DNA from: Schizophyllum amplum
Lineage: Eukaryota > Basidiomycota > Agaricomycetes > Agaricales > Schizophyllaceae
Length of the DNA: 64,000 nucleotides
Reading direction: 5' to 3'
Assembly: GCA_007026445.1 (NCBI GenBank)
Contig: VDMD01000048.1
Coordinates: 1 to 64,000 of the forward strand
The notes under the pieces were generated by a model. It was not told the origin of the DNA, did no database searches, and saw only the letters and a program-made list of their open reading frames with translations. A program made the position numbers and the translations under genes. Positions 21,302 to 32,465 of this stretch are shown piece after piece; within the stretch, counting starts at the first letter, position 1; each line of letters starts with the position of its first letter.

Positions 21302-23826
21302 GTTGTGACTGGAAACAAGAAGCGTGCGGCCCCCTCGCAGGCGGTCCGGCATCGAAGAAAGTGCATCTGGACAAGGATGCACAGAAGGGGAAGGGCAAGA
21401 AGGACAAGGGACCAGCGATGAAGAAGGGGAAGCCACAATCATCCAAGGATACGCGACCAGCAAAGAGCGCACACCAGGCGAAGGACACGCAGCAGCGTGG
21501 ACGGGAGAAGGAGACGCAGAAACGCAGACAGCCAGTCACCGCAACAGCGAAGGATCCATCAGACGAGTCTGAGGATGATTTCGAGGACGAGGATGCGAAT
21601 GACGATACTGCAATTGCTGAGGACGAGGACGGCGATCTGGGACGTGGATGCCGATGTCGAAATGGATGCTGGGGAGGGGAAGGACGGCGCAGCGAACGCT
21701 GCACCCAAGGACCCCAATGGTGCGTCTTCTTATACTCAACCCTCTTGACAGAATCTGACCCCTCCTAGAATCGCGCGAGGCGCATAAGGCTCAAAAGGCA
21801 GTACAGGCGCAGCGCAAGGCTGCGAAGCCCCACTCCACCCTCATCGCGCGCGCGAAGAGCGTTTGGGCGCAGGCGCGGCGCAAAAACATCACCCCTGCGG
21901 AGCGCCAGAAGGACGTACGCGAGCTCATGGGGGTGATCCGTGGGCACGTCAAGGAGATCGCGTTCAAGCACGACGCGAGTCGCATCGTGCAGACCGCGGT
22001 CAAATATGGCAGCCCCGCGGACAGGAACGAGATTGCGGGCGAGCTGGCGGGGAGCTTCCGTGAGCTTGCACAGAACAAATACTCGAGGGTGCGTCTGAGG
22101 TGTAAGGCGACAGGGAATTTTTGCTGACGTTTTTGTGACATAGTTTTTGGTCACGAAGCTCATCCGGTTGTGCCCCAAGCACCGGGCGTCGATTTTGCGC
22201 GAATTCCAGGGCCACGTTCTGCGTCTGCTGCTGCATCGTGAGGCAAGCGCGGTACTCGCGGACGCGTTCGAGCTCTATGCGAATGCCTACGAGCGCGCGA
22301 TCCTGCTGCGCGACTTCTACGGGAAGGAGACCGCACTGTTCGATTTGAGCACGGGCGAAGCGGACAAGGAGAAAGCGAAGGACGGTCTCCCGGGCGTGCT
22401 CAAGGGCGTTGACGAAGGGCGCCGCACGAGGATTCTGACGGCTGTGCGGGAAAACTTGGAATCCGTGTACGTCGTCGCAAGCTAGTTCATGAGGTGGTGG
22501 GCTTACCCATTCCGCAGCTTCAACAACCCGGATAAGGGCGCGGTGACACACGCCATCGTCCATCGCGCTTTGTGGGAGTACCTGACGGCGCTGGGAAACC
22601 TCTCCGATGCTACCGTGCGCGAGAAGCTGTATCGCGAGGCCTTTGACATGTGCGTGTCCGTGCGCTGAGGAGCCTTTCAGACACTGACATACTCGCAGGT
22701 GCCAGGATATGCTTGTAGAGATGGTACACACAAAAGATGGTTCCCGCGTCGCACGCGAATTCCTCGCTCGGGGGTCAGCCAAAGTAAGTATGCGCGTTCC
22801 AACTCGCAGGACTTGATATTCATACGCTATTCAGGATCGCAAGCAGATCATCAAGAACATGAGCAAACACATTGGCCCCATGTGCACCGATGAAGACGCT
22901 CAGCTTGTCCTCTTCACCGCATTGGATGTTATCGAGTGAGTCCAACTATTCCTTTGCAATGTTTCTGAACTGACTTCAACCACCTTCACTCAGCGACACC
23001 AAGCTCCTTGCCAAGTCGGTCGTTGCCACCATGACCGCCGACACGCACACATTGTCCGAGTCAACGGCAGGGCGACGGGCGCTCCTCTACCTCCTGGTTC
23101 CGCGCAATCGGCGGCACTTCACGCCCGCGCAGATCGCAGCGCTCGCCGAGACGGACGCCGCCCGCGGGGAGACGAGCAAGAAGGCGCCTGAGATTCGTGC
23201 CGCGGAGGTACGTCAGGCAGCGAGCCCGGCCCTGCTAGCATGGGTCGCGGAACATGGGGCGCACGCCGTGCGCGATACGGGCCCCTGCATCCTCGTTACA
23301 GACATAATGCTTTATGCGGAGGATGGTACGTTCGACTGTTTTCGTGCATCTTGATTCATCTGACGACGATACGCCGCACAGACAAAGACGCAGGATCACG
23401 GCTATGCTGGGTGCGGCGAGCGCACCATACCCTGCCCCGCCAGCGGACGAGGACGGCGACGCGGACATGGACGCGGTCGACTCCCCGCACGTCATCGACC
23501 TCCCGCACGCGGCGCGGCTGTACAAGACGCTGCTGCAGGGTGGGCACTTCAGCCACGCGCAGGGGGCGGTGGAGCGCGCTGAGCGGTGGGATGCGAGCGC
23601 ATTCGCGGTGCGGTTCGCGGATGTGGTCGGGAAGGGCACTGTTGTGGCTATGTGCACGGCGGGCGCGCGGGGAGGCGTGTTCGTAGTGGCGGAGCTGCTG
23701 GGGGCGCTGCCGAAGGAGAAGCGTGCGGAGGTCTGCGCGTGGTTCACGCCGGCGGTAAGGGATGACATCGAGGCGGGTGATGCGAAGGGAAAGAAGGTGC
23801 TGCTGGAGAAGTTGGCAGACGCTTGA
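21302..23826 (+). CDS. PUF6: PUF6/PUM3-type pumilio repeat protein
   Basis: This is a nucleolar RNA-binding protein needed for 60S ribosome assembly (and ASH1 mRNA repression in yeast). It starts MVVTGNKKRAAPSQ, then has a lysine-rich and an acidic stretch (DESEDDFEDEDANDD). The Puf6 core follows: TPAERQKDVRELMGVIRGH, HDASRIVQTAVKYG, then after an intron FLVTKLIRLCPKH, HREASAVLADAFELYAN, and MVHTKDGSRVAREFLARG. The CPL domain contains GRRALLYLLVPRNRRHFTPAQ. The C-terminus is rich in RAERWDASAFAVRFADV and ends LLEKLADA, stop at 23824-23826. Introns lie at about 21721-21769, 22088-22142, 22468-22519 and further on. One-base frame slips occur near 21343, 21637 and 23390. Pumilio identity is firm. 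Confidence 0.93.
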
Positions 23827-24169
23827 GCGGCACGTTGATTCAACGACGGAGAGGAGACAAGCTACCACTGCATGCATATCACCGTTGGTCGAGTGTTGTA
23901 CTTTCAAGCTGGCAAAACGATGGTATTCCTCGAAGCCTGCGAGGTCCCCGCAGCTGTACTTGGGGCTCAAGCAACTAGAGCCGAAGAATCGGGCGAGGAA
24001 CCACAATGCGTAGCACAGCTCTGGCATAGCGCTGACAGCGGGCGTTAAGTCGACTTCCCCTTGCCTTGTTTGTTCGTTTGCACTGCCTGGTTGGCGCTGG
24101 GGCGTGCATAGAGGGTGGCTATGCAGCCGGTCATCATGATGACTCACGAGGCGTCTATTTCATGTGCAT
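23827..24169. other. PUF6 3' flank
   Basis: No gene is seen; open frames are short and unsupported. Confidence 0.4.
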
Positions 24170-24179
24170 CGTCTATATA
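24170..24179 (+). promoter_or_regulatory. TATA box of the first F-box gene
   Basis: TCTATATATC lies about 65-75 bp upstream of the ATG at 24245, a usual place for a fungal core promoter. Confidence 0.45.
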
Positions 24180-24244
24180 TCAGGCAGTAAGCGCCGAGCA
24201 ATGAGTTGATCCTGAACTTTTCTCCCACTTTTCTCCCAACCATC

Positions 24245-25942
24245 ATGTCGCTCTGCGGGTCTGATGCCCCCCTCCTCGACGCGCTCGCCGCAATAGCGGT
24301 GCGGCTGCGCGACTCCCAAGAGAACATTCCCGCTGCTGAGGTACTGCACGTGTCCGCATTCGCGCGGGAGCCCGGACACTGACCTTGGACGTACAGCTCG
24401 AGCAATTAGAGACACAAGCAAGGGATGTCCTCCACGAAGTGAAGCGCGCGCGTAATACCCACTCCCCGATCAACCGCCTTCCCCCAGAACTCCTCCTACG
24501 CATCTTCGACGTGATTCGTCCCACATTCCCGGAATACCGTCCACGGCGGCCCAAGGCGTACCTGGCGCAATGGGGTGCGGTGACCCTGGTGTGCAGGTAT
24601 TGGAGAGACGTGTGTCTGGCATCTGCTTCGCTATGGTCGACAATCGACTTGTGCAGTGCGCCTTTCGCTGCCGCGCAGCATTCATAGAGCGCTCTGCGGA
24701 CATCCCCCTGCAACTCTTCTATGCACATCCGCGCGACTTTAAGGACGAAGACAAGGCCATCCTTGAAGATATTATCACCCACCACAGCCGGCGCGTTGAG
24801 CAGTTTCACCTGCTAACATACGAAGAGATTCCGGTCGAGGTGTACCACATCTTCCGTCACGCCATGCCTCGGCTCCGCAGCCTGACTATCAGTATCCATC
24901 GGGATATAACAGCGGCACAGAGCTACCTACGCTCTTCGATAGCGACATGCCCCTCCTGCGCAAACTCGTGATACGGCGCTGCTCCCCTTGGACGAATAAC
25001 CACTTCCGCAACCTCACGCATCTAGCGCTTTACGACATCCCGGAGTCTGTCCGGCCGTCTGTCGATGCCCTGCTTGACCTCGTCGCGGCGTCCCCCGACC
25101 TCGAGGAGCTCATCTTGATTGATGCCGCCCTTGACGTCGAGCCAGACGCCGCGACGCCCTCGGCTGACGCCGAGCAGCCGCCCATCGTCGAACTTCCGCA
25201 CCTCCACACACTGCAGATCGGCGAGTTCCCCTCTCATCATTGCGCGCGTCGCCTGCTCTCTCGGCTCTCCGTCCCAGACGCATGTGACATCCGGATATGG
25301 TTCCTTGGCGAGAAATTTGCCGCCGAGACGCCGCTGCTACCCTTCCTCGCGGAGCGCACATTGAGAGGACCTATATCCAACACGACCGCTCTCAACCTGA
25401 CGCTCGACCCTAACGCCAGCGAGCAGCTTGTGGCCGTTCGGGCGGACAGTCTGCATGTACACGGCTGTTTCCACCTTGCATCTGTGGTGGGCACCGCTGG
25501 CGGCATAGTCACCAAGCTCACTGTTGCCGCCGCGGACAAGGGCAACGTTGAACGCTGGACTCAGCTCCTGCGCCCCTTGCGGCATGTGCGCGAGGTCACG
25601 CTAGCGGGCGAGCACGCGTCCCTATTCTTGCGCGCCATGAATGCGGACGCGACGCTGTGTCCCGAGCTGGAAGTGATCCGCGTACACGATGCGGAGCTTG
25701 GCTGCGTGCTATTCCTATTCTTTCTGGCGGATGCACGAGCGGGACGGGGCACGCCGCTGCGCGAGATGTGGGTGGCGCAGAACAGCCTGTCGGTTGAGGA
25801 GGAGTTCTTGCTGAACAAGCTCACGCCGACGGCCACTATCAAGATGGAGCAGGAGAGCGTCGACAGAGTCGAGTTTGTAGGGAACATGGTGCAACGGATG
25901 TATCCTACAGAGGAGTACAAGTGGCAGGATCTAGTGGTTTAA
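24245..25942 (+). CDS. F-box protein with leucine-rich C-terminal part
   Basis: F-box proteins bring substrates to SCF ubiquitin ligases through Skp1. The first exon (24245 to about 24341) starts MSLCGSDAPLLDALAAIAVRLRD. After a short intron a coiled coil (LEQLETQARDVLHEVKRAR) precedes the F-box: INRLPPELLLRIFDVI, then WGAVTLVCRYWRDVCLASASLW. The remainder has loosely repeated leucine-rich blocks (HLALYDIPESVRP, LEELILIDAALD, LHTLQIGEFPSHH) of the kind common in expanded basidiomycete F-box families. Frame slips of one base near 24680 and 24920 divide it into three frames. A TATATA box lies upstream. The substrate cannot be told. Stop TAA is at 25940-25942. Confidence 0.85.
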
Positions 25943-26538
25943 GGGGGTTGTCTGTATATCTATTTTATCATCTGTGCTTCGTCACTGTATTTTTATCGCA
26001 TACTAGTACGCATGTCGGTCAATGACTATTGGATGCTGAGAGTCATTAATCTTGTCGAAAGACAGGACGAAACAACAACTTTCAGCAAACGTACTTATGG
26101 TGGTGGTGGTCCGGTGGTGGTATCACCCGAGCGATGAGAAGGAATTTGTACGTCGAGCGACTTACTCAAAGGAGTCTAGCTGTAGAACTTAGAGTCGAAC
26201 GCAGTTGAGGCGTCTGAAGTCATCGTTTTGAGCAACTCTACTTATTAATACGTACTTATTACACCGCGATTACAGTTGGTAGAAAACATCCTGGTCCGTA
26301 CGCCGGCAACACACAGCTGCGGGAAAATACGTCTAGTCAAGTAAGTCATACATCTTCACGTTAGGGACGACTTCAACTGGTCAAGATCGTACAGATCCGG
26401 GTAATCCACATTGCATTGGTCATACAGCAAAACAAAACAAACAAAAAGATAACAAGAGCAATGTAGGTCATGAGTAGAGTGTCCAGATCCCCGCAAATAT
26501 TTAGGGTATGTGTAGCAAGAATAAAAGAGACAGCCGTC
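25943..26538. other. Intergenic region between two convergent genes
   Basis: Both flanking genes end here. A short GGT repeat (TGGTGGTGGTCCGGTGGTGG, about 26099-26118) is present. No gene is seen. Confidence 0.45.
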
Positions 26539-27433
26539 TCACGCCATGTCGACAAACATGTCGGCAAGGGCACCATCCTCGGGATGCTGCCCCATCGTGT
26601 ATTCAAAGCCGTGGGGTACGGCGTTGAAGAGGGTGCTGTCGGTGTACCCACCTGATAGTGAGAGCAGGTCCTCGAGGTCCAAAGGATCTGCGCCTCGCGG
26701 CGCAGTATCGGATGCATAGGGCTGCGAGCCCCACCCCTCAAACTTGTCCGGCGTGACGAGCCAAAATCTGTAAGGCTGGTCAGGACGAATGAAGAGGCTA
26801 AAGCAGGAGAATACACACAGCTGTCTTCGTTCATGGCGCCATCCAACCCAAGCTGGTCAGATGCGTATTCTTGACCCTCAGCCTCCGACTCAATGAGGGG
26901 GATGCCAGGCAGCGGGATGTGCGCTGGCGTAACGGGGCTCGGCGAGGGAAGCGCGGTTGACGCGCACGAAGGGCTGGGGTCGGTGAAAAGGATGAGGACC
27001 TCCGAGTCCTCATGTGGTCCTGAAGAGGACTTCGAAAGGCGCTCCTTGATGCGCTGACGCATCCCCTCGACCTGGTCCTGCAAAGGCCGGCGTCAGCGAT
27101 GTCAGCGATCGGCGTCGCATGTGAAGATCACCTTCAGAAAAGCGGGGCGGCGTCCGCCAAACCCCAAACATTGTATCCGGAGTCGAGAACAGGTCGAGCA
27201 GTTTCCACTGCCATCGACCTCCTCGTCGCACTTCTACACACGTCGATGAGCGATGCGGGAAATAGTGCACGAGATGGGAGGCGCACCTTCCGCCGGATCC
27301 GGCATGTGAAGCAGCCAGTCTTGGACCGGCACGCCGCTTGGGGCCTGGGGACCTTGGTTCTTGAGCCCTTCGTACCCTTGGCTGCCTTGTTTTTCGACGT
27401 TCCAGCCCTCGAACGAGACGATCGTTGGGCCAT
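26539..27433 (-). CDS. Small Zn2Cys6 transcription factor
   Basis: This is a fungal zinc-cluster DNA-binding protein. It starts MAQRSSRSRAGTSKNKAAKG at 27433. The cluster is complete once a 60-70 nt intron is removed: CFTCRIRRKKCDE, then CSTCSRLRIQC, giving six cysteines with normal spacing. Next comes DQVEGMRQRIKERLSKSS, a short predicted coiled-coil dimerisation stretch. After an acidic/Pro-rich middle and another intron, the C-terminus reads FWLVTPDKFEGWGSQPYAS and ends HPEDGALADMFVDMA, stop TGA at 26541-26539. No fungal-specific transcription factor (middle homology) domain is present, so it belongs to the short class common in basidiomycetes. Target genes are unknown. Confidence 0.9.
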
Positions 27434-27544
27434 GTCGTCGAGGGGTGGCGGCGAGATGAGGAGGGGGAACTACGCGTCGCAGCGGCGGCGATGGACTAGT
27501 AATGGAAAGCGGGGGGCAGACAGGATGAGATAGTGGACGCGCCG

Positions 27545-27565
27545 GTGTTATATAGGCAGACGTCA
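27545..27565 (-). promoter_or_regulatory. TATA box and CRE-like site of the Zn2Cys6 gene
   Basis: On the minus strand TGACGTC is followed about 5 bp later by CTATATAAC, about 115 bp before the ATG. TGACGTC matches the ATF/CREB bZIP site. Regulation by a bZIP factor is inference. Confidence 0.45.
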
Positions 27566-29579
27566 GTGCTGTGCATCGACTGCTTCGCGGGGGCATGTCC
27601 TCTTTGAAGGACGCCGCGCTGCCATCAGGCCGAGATCTCTGCCGAATTCAAGGACACTTCTTCCTAGTATCCCAATTAGCCAATAGTGGGGACCTGACTG
27701 CCCTCTTCAGATCGCATTCGAGGGAGCAAAGGCGGTGATTGAACGATAGCTGTGGCCTTGAGAAGAATCGAACATTGAATCTTCATGGTTTCTGACAACA
27801 CGTGCATCAGAAGAGAAAGGTTCCGCAAAAGGGGACGGTGGCTGTGACCCAAGGACTGAAAAGGACAAAGTTAAGTACCACCGAGAGGCGAGCCGCGGGC
27901 CCTACCTCGTTTTGTGGCAAGCTGCCACCCATCCCAGACCCATCCAAATAACTCGAGATAGAGATGAGAATATCATCAGTACATCATAAGGAGTGTTTTC
28001 CTACGTTCCACGAACGTCTGTCGATCTGCCGAACTGACGTCCGCTTGTTCAACTTCGTGACGGTCCCGAGAGCAGTCGAGTCATACTTCCAGTCACCACG
28101 CAAGATATCTTGCAGTCTCCGCGTAGCCTCGGCGCCGGCAGCTTGTTCATCGATGCCGCTGTGGGTCCATGAGATGTGTCTATTGAATGACAGCGCGGAG
28201 GCCTCATGTTTGCCTCGTTTCTCTGCAGTCAGCCTGAGTTTCCCGCCCCATATCCATCTGCGCATGTGTTCGCTGGTGCGCAGCTTTGCAGCATCGGACC
28301 GGCTTAGAAGTGATTGACATCGGCCTCGCCGTATCTGTGGCCTTTCTGGGAGTGGCCGTCTCGCCGGGACCCGCCCCACGGGCCGGGGCTGGCTTCCTTT
28401 GCATATGTTACTGTGGGCGCCCTGGCGCCACCAGCAGATTCTCCTTTGTTGTCACAGTTCATTTCCGACCTTTGCGTGCGACCACGCCGCACGCGCACGG
28501 AGTGGAGGATATTGCCCGCCGACAAGTGACTGTTACGCAAGGGACGTGCAACAGTGATCACTTACCGTCTGCGCCTGGTCTGCGCCTGGTCTGCGCTGTC
28601 GATGCGGAAGGACCGAATTGGTGATGATGTGGTAGCAATGATGCAGTGTTTGTATACGATACGCCGCCGAGTCACGCTCGCAGGAGCTGGGCACTGCCGG
28701 TTGCTGCAGATCATGCTGCAGCGGACTGAATCGCGGATGATGGTCGTTGAGGCCTTCGCCGAACTGCTGGGCATCGACGCTCTATCCCGCCATGTTAGCT
28801 CTCAATTGAGCTTGACCAGATGTTAAGTGACTTACAAGCGGGAACGGAAGACAAGATTCATGAGGAGACGCTTCCAGGACGCTCCGTCAGATCTATCGAT
28901 GCATCACAAGGCGGACCGCGATTCCATTGAACCACGCAAAAAGTCGAGAGCGGCGGGCAGGGCAAGGGTGAAGGAGCCACTTCCCCTTATAATGCGAGTG
29001 GCACTGCCACCTTCATGGTGATTGCTTTGTTCTGGCTTTGTCTTCCATCTTCATATGAAGGCTTCCTGTGGGATAGGATGTCAGGCAGGGTGGTGGGGTC
29101 TTGGAGCAGTGGTGGGATGGTATATGGGATGATACACGGGCGCTTAAGTTTGCTCAAGCGCTTGTTGACCCACACTGACCTTCTACAATTGAACGACGTC
29201 ATGTTGTTCCCTCTGGGATCCGACCGAGGTTGAGGGTACTTCCCCCTCGACCTCCGATAGGGCCGTCCGATGACCTCGTGAAGGCCCACGACCTCGTGTA
29301 CTTTCACAAGTCTAAAAAGGCCTCGCGCACTGCACGAGGGAGGGGGAACAAAGCAACACACCTGATACCATGTGTGAGACTACGCGTCTCGCTCGGCAGG
29401 ACATGTGAGTCATCATCCTGGCAGGCGGAAGGGCAGACTCCGAGCCAATAGCCAGCTACAACAAACAGACCTGCCGCACCGAGGGCACGCTCTGATCCAT
29501 TGAAAGATACGGGGGTACATACATATGATGATGCTGGGGTGTGCTAGACCCACGTAGCACGACGGGTTGGCGAGGGATG
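27566..29579. other. Unassigned 2-kb interval
   Basis: Several frames with plausible splice sites exist on the minus strand. One is an exon at 28567-28780 flanked by an AG acceptor and a ggtaagtg donor. None forms a protein I recognise, and frames on both strands compete. A gene of unknown type may be present between 28300 and 29360. Confidence 0.3.
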
Positions 29580-31657
29580 TCAGGCCGGACGCTTGAAGCG
29601 ATCCAGTGCAGACGGTTTGCGCGCCTCGATTTCGCCGCGGGCGACCGCAGCTGCCTTCTTCCCCTCTTCGCGCTGTCTCTCCAGCTTCGCGCGTACAGCA
29701 ATCTAGCATAATGTGAGTAATCGGTCGACCGTTGACCACTGCAACTCACCGCCGTCGGGTCGATGACGTTCTTGCGGTGCTTGCGCAGGTATCTAGCGAG
29801 TTCGTCAAGAATTGAGTCCATGCAAAAATGTCGATGTCTTACCGCTTGAGGCTCTTGCCCTTCCCGCGCATCTTTTTCTTCTCCTTCTCCTCCCGCTTCT
29901 GCGTCTTGGTCTCCTCATCCGCGTCCTCGTCGTCGCTCTCGTCGTCGCTGCCCCGTGCTTCCGTCTCGTCCACCTTGCCTTGTACCCGTAGTCGATCCAT
30001 ACGCGACAGCCGCGAGAATGGGACTGAGGAGGACGGTTGACCAGGTGTGCCGTCCAGCGTCGGGCCTGATCCCACCTTGCTCGCAGCAGCGTACGAGCCC
30101 ACGAACTCGGGGTCCAGGGTGATCATATCCGGCTGCAGCTTGTCGAGCAGGCTCTTCACCTCCTTCTCGCGGCGCGCCTTCTTGTTCTCGAAGGGGTCCG
30201 CCTCTGCGCTGTCGAAGTTGGGCTCACCCGCACCCGGGACGAGTATGCTGGAGAGGCCGGCGGCGTGTCCGATGTTGAGTATATCCTGGTAGGGCGCGAA
30301 TTGGAGCGACAGGAGCGGTCGGTGCGGCACGGGGTGGGTGAGGTAGAGCGGGGGTGGTGCGCGTGTGTGTAACGGGGTATATATCGCGGGTGCGTTGTAT
30401 ACGTTCACGGTGCCGCCGGATGCAACAGCGAGGGATCCTTTGGCACTCCACTCCACGGGGCCGCCCCCTGCTCGCGCGTGCCATTCGCGCACGGCGCCTT
30501 TCCAATTGCGGCAGTCCCACACCTTGAGGTGCCGTCCTTGCCAGCCGTCGCCATATACCGTCCACCCTGATTGGGGTCGACGCTCAATCCAACGACAGGG
30601 CCGAGGTGTGCGAGAAGCTGGACGGCGGGGTGAGGCAAGTTGGGAGTCCAGAGGGTGACCGTGCCGTTTTGGTGGCCGAGGTGGATGACAGCGTTGTGCA
30701 GGTTCTGCGCCATGGTCTGACATGCGCCGAGTTTCGTGCGGTGCTCGACCACCAACTGGCCGGTGGACGTGTCTTGGTACTTCAAGTAGCCTGCGTTTCC
30801 CTGACGATCGTGAGACTAGCCCAGCCTTTGTTGAGAAGGACTCACTATCGTTGCAAGCAGCCAGTGGAAGGGAAGGAACTCGAGGCGAGTGGGCTCGACG
30901 TGAGACTTCAGACAATGCAGTTCCACGCCATCACGGTCGTAGATGTAGACGTATTTCTTTTGTGCGACAGCGAAGTGGGAATGATCATGCAGGAATCTGA
31001 GAGCATATGAGATGTATTACGATGAGGGAGACGGAGTACGCACGTCACATCCCTGCAGGTCTCCCTGAGCTGCAGTTCGGTGTGTAGCTGGCCCGTCTGC
31101 CAGTCGAACGAGGCAACATGACCGGTCCGTCCCGCTATAGCAAGATGCCTGCATCACTTAAGCGAAGGCTCGTCTCGTCTGTAGACACGAACGCACCTTC
31201 CATTCCTCGTATATCTCGAGACGTAGGGGCCACCGTCCAGTCTCATTTCTCTTCGTCCCTTCGCCGCCTCTTGTCCTGCGCCTTCCGCTATCTCGCTCTG
31301 TCCCACGCGCCACGTCTTCTCCATCGCATCTTCCGCCACGATCCGGCCAGACTCGCCAGTGAGCAAGAACTCCGCGTCTTCAGCTAACGCAAGCGATCGA
31401 GCATTGTTGGCTGCCGTGCGGTCGAGTGTGGCGCGCAACTTCTTGTTGGCGATGTGCTGATGTGACTTCACCCCAGGGGGGAGGTCAGAGGTAGGGTTCA
31501 AAGACCTCGGCAGCTTTGTCTGCCTAGCGATGGACTGCGAAGTCGAGTCCGTGGATGCCTTTGCCTTCTTCGTAGGCTTGCCCCCGGCATCATGCTGCAA
31601 TTTGCGTTTCCTCTGGACTGGACGGATGGCTTCCGCCTTCGCTATGAGAGCCTCCAT
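29580..31657 (-). CDS. UTP7: UTP7 / WDR46 (BING4), small-subunit processome WD-repeat protein
   Basis: Utp7 is a nucleolar beta-propeller protein of the U3 snoRNP/SSU processome needed for 18S rRNA maturation. It starts [19 protein letters not shown] at 31657. Then [19 protein letters not shown] and [15 protein letters not shown] lead to the propeller: [100 protein letters not shown]. The conserved BING4 C-terminal region follows ([19 protein letters not shown]), then a basic tail ending ALDRFKRPA, stop at 29582-29580. Introns are GT-AG and short. One base appears to be missing near 30527. Paired CACGTG boxes lie 108-125 bp upstream. Confidence 0.94.
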
Positions 31658-31764
31658 TGCAATGAAGTTCAGAGAAGAGAACAGAGAGGACGCCTTTGAT
31701 GCAGTCGCGGAAAACAATGGAGGGGAACCGCATTGATGGAAATTGGGCGATCGTGAATTTGGTG

Positions 31765-31782
31765 CACGTGATAATCCACGTG
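31765..31782 (-). promoter_or_regulatory. Two CACGTG boxes upstream of UTP7
   Basis: CACGTG at 31765-31770 and 31777-31782 are 12 bp apart, about one helical turn, so they face the same side of the DNA. They are palindromic, so strand is nominal. Recognition by a bHLH factor of Cbf1 type is inference. Confidence 0.5.
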
Positions 31783-32465
31783 GCGGCAAGTTGAAGTTGG
31801 TCGACTGCATTGCTCGCCGATTTTATCTGCGCGTTTGTTCTTACTCGATCTTCGCCAGGAGCCTGTCGCTTAAATAGTCGTCTGTCGCCAGTACATATGA
31901 TCACTTACCCTCCCCGGCGCTGGGTGGATCCGGTCGGCTCTTAGAATGCACAGACGCTGCACACTTTAGAACGCAAACATTCCGCCTGGCTGACCGCCGC
32001 AACAGGAGCCTACAGGTTACACGAGGAGGGAGAAACGCCACTGTATATGAAGGGGTATTCGGTGCATTAGAAAGAGTATTTGATAGCGAATACATACAGA
32101 GGGCGATGGCCCCTTACTCCTTCTCGCACCTACTCATAGAAGCTAAACGAACGTGTAGTGCAGTGTGGCCGACGACATGATACGTTGGATCGGGAGGAAA
32201 ATAAGTACTAGTCGTCTCGCCAGAACGGGCAGATAGTCCGTGAGTGTATAAACAAGTGAGGAAATTCTCGATGGTCGGCGTCCATGCACAGGCGCGGACA
32301 TGCGGCGTAGCACACGGCGCGCGGTCGTGAGAGGATTAAAATCCGAAAGTACCAGTAACTCCCCTGTCCGTAAAGCCACCTGCAGTGTGTAATACAAGTA
32401 GTCCATCCCTACCAACGTGCTCCTGGCCTCGCTCTGGGTCGTCAGGGCGTCAGTGCGGCGTACGT
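31783..32465. other. Intergenic between UTP7 and the copper radical oxidase
   Basis: No gene is recognised. This stretch holds the 5' side of UTP7 and the 3' side of the oxidase. Small frames have no motif. Confidence 0.45.

Noticed and set aside
30606..31010. Plus-strand frame opposite UTP7
   Set aside because: Complement of strongly conserved UTP7 coding sequence; no independent evidence.
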